Below the pieces are notes generated by a model. That model did not search any database and was not told where the DNA came from. It saw only the letters and a program-made list of their open reading frames with translations. DNA of 64,000 bases. It comes from NAK19 sp034434515 (GTDB lineage: Bacteria > Chloroflexota > Anaerolineae > Anaerolineales > UBA4823). The stretch spans positions 1 through 64,000 of the forward strand of contig DAOTZA010000097.1 of assembly GCA_034434515.1 (NCBI GenBank), in the 5' to 3' direction. Positions 51,138-60,329 of the stretch are shown here, piece by piece; position 1 is the stretch's first letter; every line of letters starts with the position of its first letter. The translations under genes and the position numbers were made by a program.

Positions 51138-51794
51138 CTATTCAGCCGAGATAATGCCCTTGCTCAAGGCAAAACGTACTAGCGCAGCACGGCTGGATAA
51201 ACCCAATTTCTCCATTCCCCGCGCCCGATAGGTTTCGATGGTTTTGACGCTCAAACCCAGTTGATCGGCGATCTCCTGAGCGGTATAGCCATAAGCTACC
51301 AGGCGCAGCACCTCTTTTTCGCGCTCGCTGAGCAAATCCCATTGTTCAAGGTCGGTGGACTGCGAGGGCGGCAGGATGTCCTCCAGTAAGTTGCGCGTCA
51401 TGGAGGAATGGACATAGATTTCGCCTTGCATCACCGCTTGAATGGCAGAAAGCAACTCTACATCGGCGGCTTTTTTCAGCACGTAACCGCTGGCGCCGTT
51501 TTGCAGGGCTTGCCGTAAGTAATGAACATCATCGTGCATGGTTAAAATCAAGATGCGCGCTTTGGGAGCGCGTTTGCGCAACATGCCAATCGCTTCCAAC
51601 CCATTCAGCCCAGGCATACTGATGTCCAGCAGAACCAGGTCGGGTTGTAATTCTTCGGCGAGGCGCAGGGTTTCTATCCCGCTTTCAGCTTCACCAACGA
51701 CTTGCAGGTGCGGCTCCTGAGAGAGCAGCAGGCGCAAACCGGCTCTCAGAACGGCATGGTCATCGGCGAGCAAAATCGTAGTTTTCGGTTTCAT
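51138..51794 (-). CDS. NarL/LuxR-family response regulator
   Basis: The 218-residue protein has a receiver domain (ADDHAVLRAGLRLLL, phospho-acceptor Asp in LVLLDISMPGLNG, the Thr of LILTMHDD, and Lys in YVLKKA) and a LuxR DNA-binding domain (LSEREKEVLRLVAYGYTAQE, KTIETYRARGMEKLG). It overlaps the histidine kinase gene by 35 bases and lies immediately upstream of ttrB. It is therefore the likely activator of the reductase operon, comparable to TtrR. Confidence 0.92.
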   Translation of the reverse strand: MKPKTTILLADDHAVLRAGLRLLLSQEPHLQVVGEAESGIETLRLAEELQPDLVLLDISMPGLNGLEAIGMLRKRAPKARILILTMHDDVHYLRQALQNGASGYVLKKAADVELLSAIQAVMQGEIYVHSSMTRNLLEDILPPSQSTDLEQWDLLSEREKEVLRLVAYGYTAQEIADQLGLSVKTIETYRARGMEKLGLSSRAALVRFALSKGIISAE

Positions 51795-53241
51795 CTTCTA
51801 CAGCCTTGGGAATAGGCAACTGGATGTAGATGCTGGTGCCGCGCCCGACTTCGCTTTCAATGGTTATCGTACCGCCAAGAAGGGCAGCCCGTTCTTGCAT
51901 GCCGGCTAAGCCCAGATGTGCTTGCGCGCCATCGCCAATGGTGATTTTGGAAATGTCAAAGCCTATGCCGTCGTCTTCGACCACAGCTACAAGCTCGTCG
52001 CCGCGCTGCTCGATCAGAACGCTGACATTGCGCGCCTGAGCATGGCGGGCAACGTTGGTGAGCGCTTCCTGAATGATGCGATAGAGGGCGGTTTCAACGA
52101 CATCGGGCAGGCGCTCTTGGGTCACATGATACATCAGGTCAATGGCTATTCGATGGCGCACCTGCCATTCCTTGACCAGGCGTTCCAGGGCTGCCTGCAA
52201 TCCCAAATCGTCCAACAGGCGCGGGCGCAATTGCATTGCCAAATCATGGACTTCTTCCAGCGTTTGAATAGCGATTTGGCGCAGTTCGCGGGCTTGTAAT
52301 TGCGTTTGCAGGTCAGCACAACTGCCTTCCATCACTTTTAGCCCCATAATGAGCGAAGTGAGCGTCTGCGAGGTGCTATCGTGCAGCTCGCGCGCAATGC
52401 GTTTGCGTTCGTCTTCCTGGGTGACGATCACTTTTTCCAGCAACTGGCGGCGTAGAATCTCGCGCTCGCGGCGGATTTCATCGGCTTTTTCCAATTCACT
52501 GACCATTTGATTAAAGGCCGTGGCAAGCAAGCCGATCTCATCGTTTGCCCAGCGCTTCACCCGTTGGGTGAAATCGCCTTTTGCCACTGCCTGGGCTGCC
52601 TGAGCCAGATCTAAAATGGGACGGGTGAGAATCCAGGTCAGAAAAGTGGCAGCGGTAATGCCGATGAGCGAAACCAGAGCGGTGGTCAAGAGCAGTTGAT
52701 TAGTAATGGTTGCCAGGGTTGTCCGAAGCGTGGCATCTGAGAGCCCAACGCGGGCTACCCCAACCTGCCCTTGCAGGATTGGGACAGCGGTGTCCCAAAC
52801 GTATCCCTGATTGGTAGCCAGAATCAGCGTGCGATGATGTTCAGTGGGTTCAATAGGGTTAGCCGCCAAGAGGTCTTTCGGAAAGCTCTCCCCGTAGGTC
52901 GAGGCGAGTACCTGCCCCTGGGTATCTAACAAGAAGGCATAGGCCACGTTTTGATTGTTGGCTTTGGTCTCTTGCAAGAGGCGATGCAGAGCAAAAAGAT
53001 CGTTGAGCAGGATCAGATCGGTTGAACGGGCGGCCAGATCGCGGGCAACTGAGACGCTCTGCTCGGCTAATTGGGCAGCCATCGTACGGGTAAGCGCCTG
53101 ACGCACTTGAACGGTAATCCCCAAACCTAGGAGCAGCACCAATCCCAAAACAATACCGAGAATCTTGGAACGGACGCTCACCCCTCCGGCAATATCCCAA
53201 AAGCGTCGGAAAATCGCCTGTAACGAAGGGGGAATTTTCAT
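51760..53241 (-). CDS. Sensor histidine kinase, HisKA_3 type
   Basis: From the ATG at 53241 the protein has 493 residues. It has a first membrane helix (ILGIVLGLVLLLGLGITVQV), an extracytoplasmic domain of about 150 residues, a second helix (LLTTALVSLIGITAATFLTW), a HAMP domain, a dimerisation region with the phospho-His in RIARELHDSTSQTL, and an ATPase domain with GIGFDI. It phosphorylates the overlapping NarL-type regulator. It starts seven bases after the PhnD-like lipoprotein gene, which probably supplies its ligand-binding function. Confidence 0.9.
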   Translation of the reverse strand: MKIPPSLQAIFRRFWDIAGGVSVRSKILGIVLGLVLLLGLGITVQVRQALTRTMAAQLAEQSVSVARDLAARSTDLILLNDLFALHRLLQETKANNQNVAYAFLLDTQGQVLASTYGESFPKDLLAANPIEPTEHHRTLILATNQGYVWDTAVPILQGQVGVARVGLSDATLRTTLATITNQLLLTTALVSLIGITAATFLTWILTRPILDLAQAAQAVAKGDFTQRVKRWANDEIGLLATAFNQMVSELEKADEIRREREILRRQLLEKVIVTQEDERKRIARELHDSTSQTLTSLIMGLKVMEGSCADLQTQLQARELRQIAIQTLEEVHDLAMQLRPRLLDDLGLQAALERLVKEWQVRHRIAIDLMYHVTQERLPDVVETALYRIIQEALTNVARHAQARNVSVLIEQRGDELVAVVEDDGIGFDISKITIGDGAQAHLGLAGMQERAALLGGTITIESEVGRGTSIYIQLPIPKAVEDETENYDFARR

Positions 53242-53248
53242 TCTTTCT

Positions 53249-54175
53249 CTACCGTGTGGCGTTAAGATCGCTAAGCAATTCGCGCACGCTCTGGTAGGCG
53301 CTATCTTCGATGGGGACAAAGCGATCGACGCCAATTGCTCGTAAGGCTGCTTGCCCCTGCAAGTCTTGATGCAGGGAAAGGAAGAAGTTTTGTAATTCCA
53401 ACTTCATTTGCGGGCGTAAAGCGGGGTTAACCACGACCGGTGGAATGCCAAACGGCGGCGAACGATGGATAACCCGCGTCTTTTGACCGATGGTAGCCTC
53501 GCGAGCGAGGAAAAACTCGTACACCAGGCTGTCTACCGCTGCTCCATCGGCTACTTTGTTGGCAACCGCCAGAATCGCCTGATCGTGGCTGTAGGTGAAG
53601 AAAATGCGCCCAAAGAATTCCTCCGGCGTGCTGCCTTGCTGTCTGACCAGGTAGGTAGGATACATGCGCCCGCTTAACGAAATAGGATCGGTAAAGGCAA
53701 ATACCTTGCCACGCAAATCGGCAAGGTCGTTTGCCGCGCTATCGCCTGGCACTAGCAAGAGAGAATAATAAACAGTCTCGCCGTTCACCTGCGGCGCAAC
53801 TAACAGCTCCATGCCGAACTTTTCATGTCCGGCAATATAGGCGCTGGTGCATACAAACGCGACATCCACCTGTCCCTGCTCCAGCAGGTCGTTGATTTCC
53901 AGATAAGTGCGACGTTGCACCAGTTCGACCGGGCGATTCAGGCGGCTTTGCAGGGTTTCCAGGAGCTGCGTGTAAGATTCCACGGTGCCCTGTGGGGAGA
54001 TCACTGCCGCCACTGCCACCCGCAAAGGCACTACTGCGCTGTTGACGGGCGTTGGCAGAGGAACTCGCTGATCGAGGTTCACATAAGCGGCTGCCGGGAG
54101 GGAAAGGGCACTGCTACATGCCGGCAGAAACCAGAAAGGCATCAAAATTACCATTAACCGTATCCACTTGTTCAT
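53249..54175 (-). CDS. PhnD-like binding lipoprotein, presumed sensor component
   Basis: From the ATG at 54175 (GGAG six bases upstream) the 308-residue protein has a lipoprotein signal ending FWFLPACSS and a PhnD-family periplasmic binding domain (LRVAVAAVISPQGTVESYTQ; DVAFVCTSAYI; DLRGKVFAFTDPISLSG). No permease is adjacent. The operon with a histidine kinase and response regulator recalls TtrS, whose sensor domain is PhnD-like, and the AioX/ArxX oxyanion sensors. It probably binds the reductase substrate and signals to the kinase. Confidence 0.85.
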   Translation of the reverse strand: MNKWIRLMVILMPFWFLPACSSALSLPAAAYVNLDQRVPLPTPVNSAVVPLRVAVAAVISPQGTVESYTQLLETLQSRLNRPVELVQRRTYLEINDLLEQGQVDVAFVCTSAYIAGHEKFGMELLVAPQVNGETVYYSLLLVPGDSAANDLADLRGKVFAFTDPISLSGRMYPTYLVRQQGSTPEEFFGRIFFTYSHDQAILAVANKVADGAAVDSLVYEFFLAREATIGQKTRVIHRSPPFGIPPVVVNPALRPQMKLELQNFFLSLHQDLQGQAALRAIGVDRFVPIEDSAYQSVRELLSDLNATR

Positions 54176-54312
54176 CGCCATCTCCGTAAATTAATCATAC
54201 CCGATTTTTGGACGGATGGGATAAAATTTTGCCACTTTGGGAGTTGGGGTGACGACTCCTGTAGGGGATGGCAGGCAGGTTTCAATAAGTATCTTGTATG
54301 TCTTAAAAAGAC

Positions 54313-54365
54313 TTGACAAAGGACGCATTTTTAGTTATTATTGAATAGTCAATATTGAATATTCA
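54313..54365 (+). promoter_or_regulatory. Promoter and operator of the PadR-MFS operon
   Basis: TTGACA (54313-54318) and TATTAT (54336-54341) are separated by exactly 17 bases, a near-consensus housekeeping promoter. Overlapping and following it are TTGA-ATAG-TCAA (about 54341-54352) and the perfect palindrome TGAATATTCA (54356-54365). These are probable PadR operators that would block transcription start, giving autorepression. Confidence 0.7.
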
Positions 54366-54375
54366 GATTATATCT

Positions 54376-54936
54376 ATGAACGATCGATTGCTTTTACTTG
54401 GTTTACTCAGACAGAGTGAGATGCATGGCTACCAGCTCTATGATTTCATCGAGCGTAATCTCACAGCCTGTACCAACTTAAAGAAGCCTTCCGCTTACTT
54501 TTTACTGAGCAAAATGGAAGTCGAAGGTCTGGTTAGCGTGGCGGAGACTCGCTCTGGGAATCGTCCCCCTCGCAAAGTGTATCGTCTCACGGCGCAAGGA
54601 GAACGCCTGTTTTGGCAACTGTTGGAAGAGAATTTGGTGCATTATACGCCAACAGTATTTCCAGATGATATTGGGATTGCTTTCTTAGATCAATTACCCC
54701 ATGAGCGGGCAATTCAACTGCTACAGAAACGGCGAGAAGCCATGCAAGCTCATCTGGCAGAGTTGGAAGCCATCCCGCCGCACCGCGGCAGCGCCTCGCT
54801 GCTGATCCGTCACCAGATCCATCATTTGCGCAGTGAGTTAGTATGGCTCGATGCTTTGCTATCCGAAGTGCAGAGCGCATCCGTTTGGGAAACTGGTGCA
54901 CAGACTGGCTGCAAACCGACCGAAAGCAAAGCATAA
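54376..54936 (+). CDS. PadR-family transcriptional repressor
   Basis: The 186-residue protein (ATG at 54376) has the PadR winged helix LLLLGLLRQSEMHGYQLYDFI, then SAYFLLSKMEVEGLVSVAET and RKVYRLTAQGERLF, and a C-terminal coiled dimerisation region. PadR proteins repress transporter genes and release on binding a toxic ligand. Palindromes sit in its own promoter. It precedes the MFS exporter by 32 bases, so it most likely controls both. Confidence 0.88.
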   Translation: MNDRLLLLGLLRQSEMHGYQLYDFIERNLTACTNLKKPSAYFLLSKMEVEGLVSVAETRSGNRPPRKVYRLTAQGERLFWQLLEENLVHYTPTVFPDDIGIAFLDQLPHERAIQLLQKRREAMQAHLAELEAIPPHRGSASLLIRHQIHHLRSELVWLDALLSEVQSASVWETGAQTGCKPTESKA

Positions 54937-54968
54937 TTTTCATCCCATTGTGAGGAGTTAAGTCGTTT

Positions 54969-56321
54969 ATGGCAACATCTACCTTATCTGCATCTGCTGA
55001 AGTTGTCAGCGAAAAGTTGAACTTCAAAAAAATCTTACCCATTTTTGTCATTGTCCTGATTGACCTGCTAGGGTTAACCATTATTATCCCCCTCATGCCA
55101 TTGTATGCCACTGCGTTTGGAGCTTCTCCGTTGTTGATCGGTGTTCTAGGGGCGGCTTATCCGGTCATGCAATTTATCGGCGCACCGTTGTTGGGACGAT
55201 TATCGGATCGGTATGGGCGTAAGCCTGTCTTGCTAATTAGCCAATTGGGTACTTTTGTCGGCTTTGTGATCCTCGGCCTTGCCAATTCGCTATGGATGCT
55301 GTTCCTGGCGCGCGTTCTGGATGGCATCTCAGGAGCAAATATCTCCACCGCCCAGGCAGCTATTAGCGATAGCACAACCGAGAAAACGCGCACGCAAGGG
55401 TTAGGTCTGGTCGGGGCGGCCTTTGGCATTGGCTTTATCCTCGGCCCGATTATCGCTTTCGTATCTCTGGCAGCCAGCGGCAATAACTATCATGTGCCGG
55501 CTTTTGTGGCTGCTGGTTTTTCCTTGACTTCGATTTTACTGACCTGGTTCTGGTTTGAGGAGACTCTACCCAGGGAACTACGCCAGGCGAAGGCGAAAAA
55601 ACCGCCTTTTACTCTATCTGCAATGATAGAAGCGGTGCGCCATCCAGCCGTAGGATTCTTGCTGGTGTTAATCTTTGCCCAGCAAATTGCCTTTGGCGGC
55701 TTTGAACAGCTTTTGGCGCTCTTTACCCTGAATCGCCTGGGTTTAAACGCTTCGGGCAATGCGATTATCTTTGTATTTGTTGGTTTGATCGTCGTTGCCG
55801 TACAGGGCGGTCTGATCGGTCGTTGGAGCCGTAAATATGGGGAGCGCCGGCTGATCCTGGCTGGCCTAGCAACGCTGGCGATTGGACTCACCTTAACCGC
55901 CTTCACCCCTCATCAACCCATGCCCTTCTATTCAAAAGCAGCCCTGCAAGCGGAATTACAGGGCTCGGGTACCTTCCGCACCCATGAAAATCCTACCACC
56001 CAAAACCTGACCATCGCTATCCCAGACGACAACCAGAAAGGCTGGTTTGGACTGGGATGGTTGCTGGTTGCCATGATCCCGGCTGCGGTGGGAGGCGGCA
56101 TCCTGCAACCCAGCATCAACAGCCTGATCAGCCAGAAGACGCGTAAGGACGAGGTGGGTGGATTATTAGGCATCTCGGCCGCATTTTTGAGCGGCGCCAA
56201 TGCCATTGCTCCGCTGGTTGGCGGCCTGATTTTCCAGGCGTGGGGTTCAACAGCTCCATTCCTGATCTTTGGCTTGGTCATGGCAATCCTGCTGAGCCTT
56301 GCTCTGATTTACATCAAGTAA
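54969..56321 (+). CDS. MFS drug-efflux-type transporter
   Basis: The 450-residue protein has 12 predicted helices and MFS motif A (GRLSDRYGRKPVL) between helices two and three, with the tetracycline/multidrug exporter layout (IIPLMPLYATAFGASPLLIG). A polar insertion of about 50 residues (HQPMPFYSKAALQAELQGSG onward) precedes helix nine or ten, longer than the usual loop. It is expected to export a compound sensed by the PadR repressor. A terminator follows at 56423. Confidence 0.87.
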   Translation: MATSTLSASAEVVSEKLNFKKILPIFVIVLIDLLGLTIIIPLMPLYATAFGASPLLIGVLGAAYPVMQFIGAPLLGRLSDRYGRKPVLLISQLGTFVGFVILGLANSLWMLFLARVLDGISGANISTAQAAISDSTTEKTRTQGLGLVGAAFGIGFILGPIIAFVSLAASGNNYHVPAFVAAGFSLTSILLTWFWFEETLPRELRQAKAKKPPFTLSAMIEAVRHPAVGFLLVLIFAQQIAFGGFEQLLALFTLNRLGLNASGNAIIFVFVGLIVVAVQGGLIGRWSRKYGERRLILAGLATLAIGLTLTAFTPHQPMPFYSKAALQAELQGSGTFRTHENPTTQNLTIAIPDDNQKGWFGLGWLLVAMIPAAVGGGILQPSINSLISQKTRKDEVGGLLGISAAFLSGANAIAPLVGGLIFQAWGSTAPFLIFGLVMAILLSLALIYIK

Positions 56322-56422
56322 AAAAGGGTCCACCTTTTAGGGATTTGTGGTGACGACGATTGCAGGCTACGCCGGACAGGGAAGCGTGCCGCGTTCCAGA
56401 GCCGGCATATCACCAGTGTATT

Positions 56423-56457
56423 CGTAGGGCAAATTTGGAATTTGCCCTACGGTTTTT
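56423..56457 (+). terminator. Intrinsic terminator after the MFS gene
   Basis: CGTAGGGCAAATT pairs perfectly with AATTTGCCCTACG across a three-base loop and is followed by GTTTTT. The same hairpin sequence is, from memory, a common dispersed repeat in environmental bacteria, so it may be a mobile palindrome used as a terminator. Confidence 0.75.
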
Positions 56458-56603
56458 CATATTCAGACTTTTCAAGAAATTCGTTTGCCTGTGATAACCA
56501 CGCCAGAAGCTTGCCTAGCGAGCCTTTGTCGCCAATGCAGAAAAAAAGTAGAAGTAGGCATCTCTACGATATAATATGACTCGCTGCACAGGATTTTCCA
56601 CTC

Positions 56604-57236
56604 ATGAGGAATCAGGTTCCCTCTTCTGGCTCGTCTTCCCCCTTTCAATCTCTCGTCAATGCCCTGTGCAATCTGGGGTTGCCTCTGTTCTTGCTCGGGG
56701 TGGTTTTCTTCATGGCTACCTCGCCCGGCGATGGGGAAAATCCAAAATTCTTTGTCCCGCTCATCCGCCGGGTTTCGAGCATCACCCCGATTGCCCTCCT
56801 GCTGGCGCGAATTTTACCTCCGCTGGATCGCTGGTGGTTTCGGTTGAGCAACGGAAGGCAAACGCTCACCAGCCTGCTCGCCGATGTGCCGGTTGTGATG
56901 TTAACCACCGTTGGCGCCAGGAGCGGGAAACCTCGCACAACACCGCTTCTCCCGATCATTGACCCCGCCAAACCAACCTGCCTTGCCCTGATTGCCACCA
57001 ATTTTGGTCAGGAACGCTATCCCCAATGGTACTTTAATCTCAAGAAAAGCCCTCAGGCAGTGTGTGCGATGCATGGCGAGCAGAAAACCTATCTGGCTCG
57101 CGAAGCCGAAGGAGAAGAATATCAGCGTTACTGGCAGCTTGCCGAAGAAACCTTCTTTGGCTATCGCTTGTATCGCCAGCGCATTCGGAGCAGGCGCATC
57201 CCGATCCTCATCCTTGAACCACTAGAGAAAGCATGA
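56604..57236 (+). CDS. Deazaflavin-dependent nitroreductase-family protein
   Basis: The 210-residue protein has the Ddn/F420 split-barrel motif VVMLTTVGARSGKPRTTPLL, then CLALIATNFGQERYPQWYFN. An N-terminal hydrophobic extension of about 65 residues (CNLGLPLFLLGVVFFMA) may anchor it to the membrane. Family members use F420 or FMN to reduce quinones or nitro compounds. Whether this organism makes F420 cannot be seen here. It stands alone, converging with the DUF1786 gene. Confidence 0.8.
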   Translation: MRNQVPSSGSSSPFQSLVNALCNLGLPLFLLGVVFFMATSPGDGENPKFFVPLIRRVSSITPIALLLARILPPLDRWWFRLSNGRQTLTSLLADVPVVMLTTVGARSGKPRTTPLLPIIDPAKPTCLALIATNFGQERYPQWYFNLKKSPQAVCAMHGEQKTYLAREAEGEEYQRYWQLAEETFFGYRLYRQRIRSRRIPILILEPLEKA

Positions 57237-57356
57237 GGGGTTGTCTGAGGCGGAAGGCGGGGGTACGGTTGATGCGACTCACACAATTTCCAGGGCGCGA
57301 TTTTCGCCGCAAAACCGAACCTTTGAGGCGTTTGGATTGCGCATTGCGAATCGAGG

Positions 57357-58502
57357 TTAGGTAACATCCCAAGGGGCGATTTCACGGTCTGGAGCAGACC
57401 GAAGCGAATCCCGAATCGGCTCGGCCAAATCCGGAAGGCAGTCGCCAACCGCAGCCAGCAAGCCAAAGCAACCAGTAATCATCATATCCCCAAAGGGCGC
57501 AGCAAAATAGGGGCGTAATCTGGAGGACTTCATCATCTTGCGCCGAGGACCGGTAACCGCCACACCAAAATCGCCTTGATTCAAATCGATGGGCCCCTCG
57601 TTGTAGACCAGAGCGCCATGTCCCATGTCGTCAAAGACCTCGGCATGGCGTAAACTTCCCTCAGCCAGGCGAACCAGTAGGGTTTCCAGCTTAGCCAGGT
57701 CGAGCAAACCGGTATGATGCTCAAACAAGCCCTCAATGCCTTGCTCGCCGAGGCGGAATGCCAGCGTGTGAAAATTCCCCACATTGGCTACGATCAAGGG
57801 TTTGCGGCTGGCAACGATGGGATCAAACAATGCCCCCAAGACGGCGGCCGGGGCAGTATCCATCACTACCAGGGGGGCATCCAGCCCTTTGGCAGATGCT
57901 GCTACGGACTGGAGGCGGGTCATGATAGCGGGGATTTGATCGGTGAGGTAAGCAAAAGCGCTCAGGCGGTTTGCGGCGCGCAGCCGTTGGTCAAGGTAAT
58001 CGAAGCGAAACTGGCGGTCGGAAACATCTGGCGGCGCATCGCCGTGATCGAACACCGCCACGGCAACTGCGCTGAGATCGCTTAAGTCAACCCCAAACAG
58101 GCGAAAGGCAGCCGCAATGGTTTGGAAATCAAAGTCTTTCAGTTCAATGCGCTTTACTGCGGCCGGCAAAGACTGGAGTTCATCCTCTGAGACAAGCTGG
58201 ATGCCCATTTGCTTTACGGCTTCGAGGTCGTCATTGAAGGAACGCGCTGCGGTCGGGGTGGCATACACCGCAAAGCCGGCCCGCAAATGGTCTTCGACCG
58301 CCCAGTGTGAAGGGCCACCGCCCATCATCACACCATAAAGGGCAATCGCATCGCCGCCCTGCGTACAGAGCTGCACCTTTCGCCGCACCATCATGGTTGG
58401 CGAGGGCAAGATCAGCTTATACCCATTTTCGATATCCAGACGGGAATCGTAGAGGAAAATGTCTTGTGTACCAGTGCCAATATCTACCGTTAAGACTCTC
58501 AT
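57357..58502 (-). CDS. DUF1786 protein, ASKHA-like ATPase fold
   Basis: The 381-residue protein begins RVLTVDIGTGTQDIFLYD, the phosphate-1 loop of actin/hexokinase-like folds. It continues with the phosphate-2-like VANVGNFHTLAFRL and a C-terminal FGDMMITGCFGLL. It matches DUF1786, proteins once annotated as related to pyruvate-formate-lyase activating enzyme; no activity is proven. GAGGGAG lies just before its ATG. It is transcribed away from the methylmalonyl-CoA mutase gene. Confidence 0.75.
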   Translation of the reverse strand: MRVLTVDIGTGTQDIFLYDSRLDIENGYKLILPSPTMMVRRKVQLCTQGGDAIALYGVMMGGGPSHWAVEDHLRAGFAVYATPTAARSFNDDLEAVKQMGIQLVSEDELQSLPAAVKRIELKDFDFQTIAAAFRLFGVDLSDLSAVAVAVFDHGDAPPDVSDRQFRFDYLDQRLRAANRLSAFAYLTDQIPAIMTRLQSVAASAKGLDAPLVVMDTAPAAVLGALFDPIVASRKPLIVANVGNFHTLAFRLGEQGIEGLFEHHTGLLDLAKLETLLVRLAEGSLRHAEVFDDMGHGALVYNEGPIDLNQGDFGVAVTGPRRKMMKSSRLRPYFAAPFGDMMITGCFGLLAAVGDCLPDLAEPIRDSLRSAPDREIAPWDVT

Positions 58503-58664
58503 AGCTCCCTCGTTTGCTAATAAAAGATGTCGTGAAGATGGATTTCGAGAAGCTCACTCTTGCCTGATTATACCCCGCAAGATCATTGCGTTTCGAGATG
58601 GGTTGCGGGTGAATGATTACTTTTCAGGTATACTAAAGGAAACTCACTTGAACTGAGGTTGATC

Positions 58665-60320
58665 ATGAGCAGACTGGATGATGAACTACGGCGTTGGGAG
58701 GAAAACACCCTCCAGCCGACCTTAAGCCGTTTTCCGGAGCGCAAGCAGGAGTTTGTCACTTCCTCTGGCATCCCGATGCCCCGTTTTCTTTTGCCAGAGT
58801 GTGGAGAGGCAGAATATCTCGAAAAACTAGGCTTTCCCGGTGAAGTGCCCTTCACGCGGGGCATTCAGCCCACCATGTATCGCGGCCGTTTCTGGACGAT
58901 GCGCCAGTATGCCGGCTACGCTACCGCCGAAGAATCGAATCGGCGCTACCGCTATTTGCTTGAACAAGGTCAAACCGGCTTGTCGGTTGCTTTTGACCTG
59001 CCCACCCAGATTGGCTACGATGCCGATGACCCGATTGCTAGCGGTGAAGTGGGCAAGGTAGGGGTCTCGATCTCCTCCTTGCAGGATATGGAAACCCTGT
59101 TTCGCGAGATTCCTCTCGACAAGGTCTCGACCAGCATGACCATCAACGCCCCGGCGGCTATCCTGCTGGCGATGTACCTTGCCGTTGCCAAAAAACAGGG
59201 TGTGGAAATCCGCCAACTGCGCGGCACGATCCAAAACGATATTCTCAAAGAATACGTGGCGCGTGGGACATATATCTTTCCGCCCAAGCCATCGATGCGG
59301 TTGATCACCGATATTTTCCGCTATTGTCACCACGAAGTGCCTCATTGGAATACGATCAGCATCTCCGGTTATCACATTCGCGAAGCCGGCTCAACCGCCG
59401 TTCAAGAAGTGGCTTTTACCCTTGCTCATGCCATTGCCTATATTGAATCCGCAATCCAGGCTGGGCTGAACGTGGATGAGTTTGCGGATCAAATTTCGTT
59501 CTTTTTCTGTGTCCATAACAACTTTCTGGAAGAGATCGCCAAATTTCGCGCTGCGCGGCGCTTGTATGCCAGGATCATGCGTGAACGATTTAAGGCACAA
59601 AACCCCCGCTCGTGGATGCTGCGCTTTCATTCTCAGACCGGCGGTTCGACCCTGACTGCCCAACAGCCCCAAAACAACATTGTGCGTACGACCATTCAAG
59701 CGCTGGCGGCTGTCCTGGGTGGCACGCAATCTCTGCACACCAACAGCATGGACGAAGCGCTCTGGTTGCCAACGGAATCCTCGGTGCGCGTTGCCCTGCG
59801 CACCCAGCAGATCATCGCCTATGAGTCCGGCGTTGCCGATACGATTGACCCGCTAGCCGGTTCATGCCTGATTGAGTATTTGACCGATGAGATCGAACAG
59901 CGTGCCCAGGTCTATCTCGATCGCATTGATGCTTTGGGGGGAGCGCTGGCAGCCATCGAACAGGGGTTTATCCAGAACGAAATTCAGAACGCCGCCTACC
60001 AGACCCAAATGGCCATCGAACGCGGCGAACAAATCGTGGTTGGCGTGAACAGATTTCAAATTGACGAAAAGCTCGAATTAGAACGCCTGAAAGTCGATCC
60101 AGCCATTGAAATGGCTCAACGCCAGCGTCTGGCAGAGCTGCGCGCCAGACGAGACAATCTTCGCGTTCAGGAATTGTTAGCCCAATTGGAAACTGCCGCT
60201 CGAGGAGAGGCAGCCCTCATGCCCCTCTTCATCGAGTGCGTTGAGAACGATATCACCCTTGGCGAGATTTGTAACACCCTGCGCCGCGTGTGGGGTGAAT
60301 ACCAACCACCGCAGTTTTAG
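58665..60320 (+). CDS. Methylmalonyl-CoA mutase catalytic subunit (without B12 domain)
   Basis: From the ATG at 58665 (GAGG seven bases upstream) the protein has 551 residues and covers the TIM-barrel substrate domain: RGIQPTMYRGRFWTMRQYAG with the Tyr used by methylmalonyl-CoA mutases, TAEESNRRYRYLLEQG, GLSVAFDLPTQIGYD and LGGTQSLHTNSMDEAL. It ends before the cobalamin-binding domain, so it needs a separate small B12 subunit, not in this window. Isomerisation of succinyl-CoA and methylmalonyl-CoA is supported by the epimerase ten bases downstream. Related acyl-CoA mutases are less likely given the Tyr. Confidence 0.88.
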   Translation: MSRLDDELRRWEENTLQPTLSRFPERKQEFVTSSGIPMPRFLLPECGEAEYLEKLGFPGEVPFTRGIQPTMYRGRFWTMRQYAGYATAEESNRRYRYLLEQGQTGLSVAFDLPTQIGYDADDPIASGEVGKVGVSISSLQDMETLFREIPLDKVSTSMTINAPAAILLAMYLAVAKKQGVEIRQLRGTIQNDILKEYVARGTYIFPPKPSMRLITDIFRYCHHEVPHWNTISISGYHIREAGSTAVQEVAFTLAHAIAYIESAIQAGLNVDEFADQISFFFCVHNNFLEEIAKFRAARRLYARIMRERFKAQNPRSWMLRFHSQTGGSTLTAQQPQNNIVRTTIQALAAVLGGTQSLHTNSMDEALWLPTESSVRVALRTQQIIAYESGVADTIDPLAGSCLIEYLTDEIEQRAQVYLDRIDALGGALAAIEQGFIQNEIQNAAYQTQMAIERGEQIVVGVNRFQIDEKLELERLKVDPAIEMAQRQRLAELRARRDNLRVQELLAQLETAARGEAALMPLFIECVENDITLGEICNTLRRVWGEYQPPQF

Positions 60321-60329
60321 GAGAGTCTG

